In this document: positions 7,944 to 13,886 of the stretch, one piece after another
Position numbering within the stretch: the stretch's first letter is position 1
Layout: the number at the start of each line of letters is the position of its first letter
Source: Saprospiraceae bacterium
Lineage (GTDB): Bacteria; Bacteroidota; Bacteroidia; Chitinophagales; Saprospiraceae
Direction: 5' to 3'
DNA length: 13,886 nt
Assembly (NCBI GenBank): GCA_029262975.1
Contig: JAJCYJ010000339.1
Location: forward strand, 1 to 13,886
Made by a program: the position numbers and the translations under genes
The notes under the pieces: generated by a model
Told to the model about the DNA's origin: nothing
Databases searched by the model: none
The model's input: the letters and a program-made list of their open reading frames with translations, nothing else

Positions 7944-8366
7944 CGTGTAAGAATATATGCTTATCTATTTCAAAATCTTGGATTAAAAAGTGCACATCTG
8001 ATTTTCACATATATGGTATAATTATATGAAATAATCCAGTTTAATGTTCATTTTTCTAGTTATATCCTAATTGAAATCTATTATTCGGTAGCTCTACTAA
8101 CAAGACTCATTGTTTACACTCTTTTATCGAATATAATTAATCGCTAATATTATATCACTCTAAGTAATAAATAGTATATTTCCGCATTCATATTGATATA
8201 TTTTTTTCCGTACCTGCCTGAGTTTGCTGAACTCTTATAAAACGTATCAAGGGATTGAACGAGCATATAAGATTCGTATATGCTTATTCTATTTGTATTG
8301 CACCGATTAACAAAAAATTAGTTCTTAATTATGATCACTGCTATAGAAAGTTTATTGCCGAGAAAG
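7944..8366. other. 423-base AT-rich intergenic region between the two repeat-protein genes
   Basis: No gene is supported here. The stretch is strongly AT-rich. It holds AAAAAGTGCAC at 7985-7995 (half of the palindrome at 121-134), an AT-rich inverted repeat ATATAAT/ATTATAT at 8131-8155, an 8-base hairpin at 8262-8284, and an imperfect direct repeat (7948-7970 against 8268-8294). No full TAnnTTTG promoter was found; TATATTTC at 8175-8182 is a partial -7 match without a -33 partner. No GC-rich terminator follows the upstream gene. Confidence 0.6.
8262..8284 (+). promoter_or_regulatory. Hairpin in the probable leader of the giant repeat-protein gene
   Basis: AGCATATA (8262-8269) and TATATGCT (8277-8284) form a perfect 8-base inverted repeat with a 7-base loop, about 80 bases before the start codon at 8367. 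It overlaps a motif shared with the region upstream of the paralogous gene. It may be a leader stem-loop or an operator. Confidence 0.3.
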
Positions 8367-11300
8367 ATGAACAGAAATGTCAACCGAAAATCTTGGATGC
8401 TACGAATGATGCTTATTATTTTCATTGGCCTATGTGCCAATACCTTCAGTTTTGGACAGTTAGATAATGATACCAAGAATGAAAGCGCACCGGTTATCAG
8501 TCTGTGGAAGGTTGACAGAGCGCATTTAGAAAACCATAATGAGGGAACATCTTATTATCTAGAATGTGGGGCAGAATCATATCTCAAATATCAAGGTGCC
8601 GGAACCTCAGAAGAAATCATCATAGTCATTCTGAATGAAGGAAAGGAATCGCTAAAGTTGTCCTTGCCACTTACACTTGAGGCGAAAGGAAATGATGCTT
8701 ATGAGATCGTTCATCAACCTGCAAAGACAAGCTTAGCTCCTAACGAAAAGACCCACTTTATTGTAAAATATACTGCCCCTAATACCTACCAGGACGACAA
8801 AGCAAAAGTATACATTAAGAATAATGATGCTAATCATCCTATATGCGAACTAAACCTCGATGTAGGTATTGGGGTATTCTGGAATAAGGTATTTAGTCCG
8901 GATGAAATTGGTCCTGGAAGTGTTTCAAGGTTAACTTTTACAATAACCAATCCTGACTTAATTCCAGTGTCAGATTTGGCATTTACAGACACTTATCCGG
9001 CAGGCATGTTGATAGCAGATCCACCAAACGCATCTACAAATTGTGGTAATTTTAGTATGCTTTCAGCACCAGCCAGCGGTAGTACTTTAACCTTTTCGGA
9101 TGGAGTTATCGCGGGAGGACAATCATGTACCGTCTCCGTAGATGTAACTTCAAGTACTCCTGGAACACATACAAATACAAGCGGAAACTTGACCAGCAGT
9201 GCGGGAAATAGCGGAACTGCAACTGATGATTTGGAAGTTAGCACTTCCCTACCTGGATTCAGTAAAAGCTTTGCACCCAGTACGGTACCATTGGGTGGTC
9301 GCAGTACACTGACTTTTCTGATTGATAATACTGCTAATGCCTCAAAGCTTACGAACCTTGATTTTACAGACGTCATGCCAGGGGGTATGGAAATTGCCAA
9401 TCCAGCCAATGCCAGCACAGATTGCGGCACTACCACTGTACCTCCAACACTGACCGCAATCGAGGGAACGAATACGGTCACTTTAGATGCTAATGGTACT
9501 TTTGCATTTCCGGCACTTGATGCCGGAGCGACGTGTACGGTTACTGTAGATGTTGTAGCAACAGGTACAGGAGCATTAGACAATATTTCAGGAGAACTCC
9601 AGGCGGATTTCGTGTCCAGTGGAAAGGCGAGTGCGACCCTGGACGTAACGGTCACCCCAATAAGCATTGAGAAAAAATTTGTAGATGATCCTACTCCTCC
9701 CGGTGGAACCGTTCAACTTGATTTTAAGCTGATAAATTTTGATCGGAACTTTCCGGCAACTAGTGTTGCCTTCATGGATGATCTGAATGCTACCTTAACA
9801 GGGCTGACATTTGATAGCGTTTTATCCAATGATTGCGGAGGAACTGTGTCAGGTGCTGGAACCTCAACTATTGGATTATCTATGGGTACAATAGCTCCAG
9901 GAGCCAGTTGTGTCATTTCCACATCATTAACTGTTCCTCTTGCAGCTACACCCGGAATTTATAATAATACGACGGGTGCCGTCACCGGAATAATCGATGG
10001 GAATCCCATAACTGGCAACATGGCAAGTGATGATTTATTTGCAGAACCTATACCAATATTGATAAAAGAATTTTTAGAAGATGGGACGCTTGCCCCTGAC
10101 CCTGTGGTTAATCCGGGGGATGATGTGGTGCTGAGATTCACTGTTACGAATACAAGCATGACTTCTAGTGCGACGGATATATCTTTTTTTGATGAGTTAA
10201 CTGATGGTTCCTCAGCAATTCCTGCTGACAACACATCCGGTTTTTTTCCTTTTCCTGTTACAGTAAGCTTACCACCTAATCCTGACCCTCCATGTGGTGC
10301 AGGATCCTCTCTTACGCTTGAAGCTTTTGATACAGATCGTCACCGCCTTTCGCTTACAGGTGGCACACTTCCCGCTTCCGGGTCTTGTACTTTTGAACTT
10401 ACAGTATCAGTGCCATCAGACATGGGACCCGGCAACTATTTAAATACCACTGAAGAGATCACAGCCACTGTAGATGGAGCAACCCGAACAGGAATCCCCG
10501 CATCCGATAATTTAATCATAGTTTCGGCACCTCAGCTTTCGAAGGAATTCATAGATGATCCCGTAGCCCCGGGAGAAACCGTCACTTTACAATTCACACT
10601 TTCGCATTCTGATGATGCTGCGGGCGACGCTACTGACATTTCATTTACCGATGATCTTACTTTTCTAGCGGGTTTAACAGCTAGTCTCCCTGTTTCGCCT
10701 GATCCGCCCTGTGGTGTAGGTAGTTCATTGACCGGATCTGCAGGAGATACATTTCTGACCCTGGCAGGTGCGAGTCTCATGCCGGGAGAAGATTGTACAT
10801 TTGATGTAACACTTAATGTTCCTGCTGGTGCTGCACCCGGATCCCACACCAATACGACGAGCAATGTATCAGCGACAGTAGGAGGAATTACAACTACCAG
10901 TGCTCCAGCTTCTGACGACCTGGATGTGTCTAAATTAGTATTTACAAAAGAATTTATTGGTGATCCCCATATAGCGGGAGGTTCCGGCACCTTAAGATTT
11001 ACTATAGATAATCAGTCAATCACAGATGCTACAGGCATTTCTTTTACCGATGTTTTAGGCCAAATATTCCCCGGAACCCCAGATTTGATGATCACGACTG
11101 CTCTTCCTGCCTCAGTTTGCGGGGGGACTATAAGTATCGCAGGTACAACTTTGTCATTTAGCGGTGGTTCAGTAACCGCTAATTCCAATTGTTTTTTTGA
11201 TCTTGACTATGATGTACCTGTAGGAATTGCAGATGGCACTTATACAAACGTCACCTCAAGTTTGTCATCCTCTTTGGGTACTGCTTCACCTGCCATAGAT

Positions 11301-13886
11301 CAGATAACTGTTAATTCTAATCTTATTGGATTATCAAAGTCATTTACTAATGATCCGGTTAGTCCTGGAGATCCGGTTACATTAAAATTTACATTGACTA
11401 ATTTAGATGCTGCACAAGCAGTTTCAGCCATAGCATTTACTGATGATCTGGGTGCGACTCTATCTGGATTAGTAGCAACAGGCTTACCCTTTGCAGCATG
11501 TGGAGGAACTGTAGATGCGATCCCGGGTGCAGGTACCATAAACTTTTCTGGTGGATCTCTTGCTGCAGCTGCAAATTGTAGTTTCGATGTAATTCTTGAT
11601 GTTCCAGGTGGGGCAATAGCCGGCAACTACACCAATACCACAAGTGCTGTTACTGGTACTATAGGGGGTTTAGGGGTAACAGGTGACCCTGCAAGTGATA
11701 TCTTAGATATAATTGATCTATTAACATTTAGTAAGTCTTTCGATGGGCCAACCACTGCAACCGGCACTGCATCATTAACTTTTACGATTACAAATCCAGG
11801 GCCAAATGTCGCATCAGATCTTGAATTCATAGATAGTCTCGAGGCAGTGTTAAGTGGTCTGGTTGCGACTAATCTACCATTGACCAATGTCTGTGGTGCA
11901 GGATCTATGATAATAGGTACTTCAACAATATCTTTTTCCGGGGGGTCGCTTGCTCCCATGGGAGGAACTTGTTCTTTTATAGTTGATTTACAGATTCCAG
12001 CGTCGGCATCTGCCGGAACATATCCGAATACAACATCCAACATTTTCCAGTCAGGGTTAATAGTTGCCAATCCCGCGACAGCCAACCTCGTCGTGGAACC
12101 TCCTCCGACATTTGCCAAGGTGTTTGCACCAGACAGTAACAACCCTGGCGAGGTTAGCACTTTGACTTTTACAATTGATAACTCAGCTTCGGTTCTTGCC
12201 GCCACGGCATTGAACTTCACAGACAATTTACCTGCAAATGTAATAGTAGCAACACCTGCAAATGCATCAACTACCTGTATGGGTGGAACGTTAACTGCAG
12301 CTGATGGAAGTGGAACTATTACCTATACCGGAGGATCAGTTGGGGCCATGAGTTCGTGTACTGTCCAGGTAGACGTCACAAGTTCCGTTGTCGGATCTTA
12401 TACTAATACAACTTCTGATCTGACTTCTTCATCAGGCAATAGTGGTACCGCAAGCGATACATGGAGTATAATATGTGATCCAGGTGATATGTCTAGTATC
12501 AGCGGTACAACCGCCGTCTGCCAGGGAAGCGATGCCCCTGATGTTACATTTACATTTACTGGAGGTATTGCTCCTTACACATTCACATATAAGATTAACG
12601 GTGGTGCCGATCAAATGGTGACCACAACTATGGGTAATTCGGTAACCGTGGCACATTCAACCGCTATGTCGGGAATGTTCACATACACTTTAGTATCTGC
12701 CGTTGATAATAACGGTTGCCCAGGAATTCCTTCGGGCAGTGCTGTAATAACGGTTTATCCCTTACCTACAGCCACCATAAGTGGTACAACGACTGTGTGC
12801 GAAGCAGATGCTAATCCAAATATCACCTTTACCGGTGCAGGAGGAACTGCACCATATACATTCACCTATAAAATTAATGGTGGTGCTGATCAAATGGTCA
12901 CGACCACGATGGGTAATTCAGTTACGATAGCTCAATCGACCGCGATGCCCGACATCTTCACCTACACTCTTGTGAGCGTTTCAGATGCTAATATGTGTAG
13001 TCAGATTCAAATGGGTTCTGCAGTAATAACTGTTAATCCTCTTCCTACAGCTACCATTGGGGGCACTATTACTGTTTGCGAAGCGGATGCTAATCCAATT
13101 ATAACATTTACCGGAGCAGGTGGAACCGCCCCGTATACCTTTACCTATAAAATAAATGGCGGTGTTGATCAGGGTGTCACAACAACAATGGGAAATTCTG
13201 CGACTGTCGCACAGTCAACAGCAACGCCTGATGTTTTTACCTACACACTTGTCAGCGTTGAAGATGCTAATATGTGTATCCAGACTCAGACAGGATCTGC
13301 AGTAATCACTGTTAATCCCTTACCTACAGCTACAGTATCAGGGACAACGGCACTATGTTTGGGCAGTACCAATCCCGATGTCACATTTACAGGTGCAGCG
13401 GGTACGGCACCATACACTTTTACATATAAAATTAATGGCGGAGTCGATCAAATGGTGACTAATACTATGGGTTATTCGGTGACTGTATCACAATCAACTG
13501 CAATTTCAGATGTCTTTACATATACTTTAGTAAGTGTACAGGATGCCAACTCCTGTTCTCAAGCACAGACAGGATCTGCTGTCATCACGGTCTATCCTCT
13601 TCCTACGGCTACTATTGGGGGTACTGCATCAGTTTGTCAGGGCAGTGCGCCGCCAGATATTTCTTTTACAGGTGCAGTAGGAACCCCTCCATATACTTTC
13701 ACCTACAAGGTTAATGGAGGCCCGGATCAAATGATATCTACAGCAATGGGTAGCTCAGTAACCGTATCTCAGTCTACAGCAGTACCAGACACTTTTACAT
13801 ACACACTAGTTAGTGTTTCAGACGCTAATATGTGTAGCCAGACTCAGACAGGATCTGCCGTCATTACAGTAGACCCCCAACCAGGT
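8367..13886 (+). CDS. Giant exported repeat protein (3' end outside the window): ASH-like domain, nine DUF11/DUF7933-like repeats, PKD-like array
   Basis: The reading frame runs open to the right edge, giving 1840 residues with no stop. In order: a signal peptide (1-30, ending SFG-Q31); an ASH/choice-of-anchor D-like domain (about 45-167) with the pattern 'L-A-P-N-E-K ... Y-T-A-P ... I-K-N-N-D'; nine DUF11/DUF7933-like repeats starting near 170, 295, 431, 561, 721, 856, 986, 1118 and 1245; a short linker with Cys1370; then PKD-like repeats of exactly 93 residues from 1377 on. Every repeat holds two cysteines. The first six repeats match the upstream gene in order. It is probably a cell-surface or secreted adhesin-like protein, perhaps exported by the type IX system, but the C-terminus that would show this is missing. 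The start ATG 8367 follows purine-rich GAGAAAG and gives a clean signal peptide; ATG 8331 is an in-frame alternative just after a stop at 8319. Confidence 0.92.
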   Translation, partial: MNRNVNRKSWMLRMMLIIFIGLCANTFSFGQLDNDTKNESAPVISLWKVDRAHLENHNEGTSYYLECGAESYLKYQGAGTSEEIIIVILNEGKESLKLSLPLTLEAKGNDAYEIVHQPAKTSLAPNEKTHFIVKYTAPNTYQDDKAKVYIKNNDANHPICELNLDVGIGVFWNKVFSPDEIGPGSVSRLTFTITNPDLIPVSDLAFTDTYPAGMLIADPPNASTNCGNFSMLSAPASGSTLTFSDGVIAGGQSCTVSVDVTSSTPGTHTNTSGNLTSSAGNSGTATDDLEVSTSLPGFSKSFAPSTVPLGGRSTLTFLIDNTANASKLTNLDFTDVMPGGMEIANPANASTDCGTTTVPPTLTAIEGTNTVTLDANGTFAFPALDAGATCTVTVDVVATGTGALDNISGELQADFVSSGKASATLDVTVTPISIEKKFVDDPTPPGGTVQLDFKLINFDRNFPATSVAFMDDLNATLTGLTFDSVLSNDCGGTVSGAGTSTIGLSMGTIAPGASCVISTSLTVPLAATPGIYNNTTGAVTGIIDGNPITGNMASDDLFAEPIPILIKEFLEDGTLAPDPVVNPGDDVVLRFTVTNTSMTSSATDISFFDELTDGSSAIPADNTSGFFPFPVTVSLPPNPDPPCGAGSSLTLEAFDTDRHRLSLTGGTLPASGSCTFELTVSVPSDMGPGNYLNTTEEITATVDGATRTGIPASDNLIIVSAPQLSKEFIDDPVAPGETVTLQFTLSHSDDAAGDATDISFTDDLTFLAGLTASLPVSPDPPCGVGSSLTGSAGDTFLTLAGASLMPGEDCTFDVTLNVPAGAAPGSHTNTTSNVSATVGGITTTSAPASDDLDVSKLVFTKEFIGDPHIAGGSGTLRFTIDNQSITDATGISFTDVLGQIFPGTPDLMITTALPASVCGGTISIAGTTLSFSGGSVTANSNCFFDLDYDVPVGIADGTYTNVTSSLSSSLGTASPAIDQITVNSNLIGLSKSFTNDPVSPGDPVTLKFTLTNLDAAQAVSAIAFTDDLGATLSGLVATGLPFAACGGTVDAIPGAGTINFSGGSLAAAANCSFDVILDVPGGAIAGNYTNTTSAVTGTIGGLGVTGDPASDILDIIDLLTFSKSFDGPTTATGTASLTFTITNPGPNVASDLEFIDSLEAVLSGLVATNLPLTNVCGAGSMIIGTSTISFSGGSLAPMGGTCSFIVDLQIPASASAGTYPNTTSNIFQSGLIVANPATANLVVEPPPTFAKVFAPDSNNPGEVSTLTFTIDNSASVLAATALNFTDNLPANVIVATPANASTTCMGGTLTAADGSGTITYTGGSVGAMSSCTVQVDVTSSVVGSYTNTTSDLTSSSGNSGTASDTWSIICDPGDMSSISGTTAVCQGSDAPDVTFTFTGGIAPYTFTYKINGGADQMVTTTMGNSVTVAHSTAMSGMFTYTLVSAVDNNGCPGIPSGSAVITVYPLPTATISGTTTVCEADANPNITFTGAGGTAPYTFTYKINGGADQMVTTTMGNSVTIAQSTAMPDIFTYTLVSVSDANMCSQIQMGSAVITVNPLPTATIGGTITVCEADANPIITFTGAGGTAPYTFTYKINGGVDQGVTTTMGNSATVAQSTATPDVFTYTLVSVEDANMCIQTQTGSAVITVNPLPTATVSGTTALCLGSTNPDVTFTGAAGTAPYTFTYKINGGVDQMVTNTMGYSVTVSQSTAISDVFTYTLVSVQDANSCSQAQTGSAVITVYPLPTATIGGTASVCQGSAPPDISFTGAVGTPPYTFTYKVNGGPDQMISTAMGSSVTVSQSTAVPDTFTYTLVSVSDANMCSQTQTGSAVITVDPQPG
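8874..12461 (+). repeat. Array of nine DUF11/DUF7933-like domain repeats
   Basis: Repeats of about 120-160 residues begin near 8874, 9249, 9657, 10047, 10527, 10932, 11322, 11718 and 12099. All nine have one Cys mid-domain (often CG-x-G) and one before the last strands (SCTV, TCTF, NCSF). Repeat 4 is the longest, with an insertion near its start. Repeat 9 resembles repeat 1 more than its neighbours, sharing the pattern F-T-D-x-x-P-A, V-D-V-T-S-S and T-S-S-x-G-N-S-G-T-A. Confidence 0.85.
12495..13886 (+). repeat. PKD-like tandem array with an exact 279-base period, cut by the right edge
   Basis: Copies begin at 12495, 12774, 13053, 13332 and 13611, each exactly 279 bases (93 residues) after the last; the fifth lacks only its final codon in this window. 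Each copy reads I/V-x-G-T near the start, V/L-C, F-T-G, PYTFTYK-I/V-NGG, T-x-MG-x-S, FTYTLVS, a second Cys, GSAVITV and usually PLPTA. This resembles the PKD/Ig-like repeats common in Bacteroidota exported proteins. The array probably continues to the right. Confidence 0.93.

Noticed and set aside
8110..8137. TTGTTT, 16 bases, TATAAT, like an E. coli sigma-70 promoter
   Set aside because: The primary sigma factor of Bacteroidota prefers TTTG/TAnnTTTG, and this region is so AT-rich that such matches are expected by chance.
8255..8467. Possible 70-residue ORF starting at a TTG
   Set aside because: It overlaps the signal-peptide region of the giant gene in another frame, starts with TTG, and shows no domain or start signal.
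8993..9667. Long minus-strand ORFs (224 residues here, and others at 5315-5863, 10532-10990 and 11627-12226)
   Set aside because: They lie antisense to the repeat arrays, rich in Val, Pro and Ser because the sense strand encodes Asn, Gly and Thr repeats. They are shadows without start signals or known motifs.
12495..13886. Regular 279-base repeats considered as CRISPR or satellite DNA
   Set aside because: The repeats are in-frame coding copies with divergent synonymous sites and no short identical repeat plus spacer structure.
1524..13886. A mobile element or defence island
   Set aside because: No transposase, integrase, tRNA, terminal inverted repeat or nuclease-like gene is present. Genes are housekeeping isoprenoid enzymes and surface proteins.

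Overview
The window looks like a chromosomal segment of a Bacteroidota bacterium, probably from the Saprospiria/Flavobacteriia side. Three things support this. The mevalonate-pathway genes are of the Bacteroidota type, with a type 2 isopentenyl-diphosphate isomerase, a class II HMG-CoA reductase and a GxDIA-type GHMP kinase. The surface proteins carry a C-terminal coathanger-like domain and PKD-like repeats typical of the phylum. One good promoter match has the Bacteroidota form TTG/TAnnTTTG. The species cannot be named from the sequence.

Layout. Positions 1-265 hold no gene but appear to contain the promoter and leader of a leftward gene beyond the left edge. A leftward gene (266-1396) encodes an exported protein made of ten uninterrupted 34-residue TPRs. 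Divergent from it is an isoprenoid block: isomerase (1524-2546), HMG-CoA reductase (2543-3880, overlapping the isomerase by 4 bases) and a GHMP kinase (3998-4957). These would supply mevalonate, a phosphorylation step, and the final IPP/DMAPP interconversion. HMG-CoA synthase, the decarboxylase and any second kinase must lie elsewhere.

The right two thirds hold two adjacent paralogous genes for large exported repeat proteins. The first (about 5247-7943) has a signal peptide, six DUF11/DUF7933-like beta-sandwich repeats and a C-terminal coathanger-like domain. The second starts at 8367 and is still open at the right edge (at least 1840 residues). It has a signal peptide, an ASH-like (choice-of-anchor D) domain, nine DUF11/DUF7933-like repeats, and then PKD-like repeats with an exact 279-base period. 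Repeats 1-6 of the two proteins match in order, which points to duplication of a whole block. They are probably cell-surface or secreted adhesin-like proteins, but nothing in the window proves a function.

The most interesting leads are the colinear paralogue pair, the 279-base array whose copies keep the protein but change about half the synonymous codons, a shared motif upstream of both repeat-protein genes, and the strong Shine-Dalgarno leader at the left edge. I found no convincing new defence system, mobile element, CRISPR array or RNA gene.
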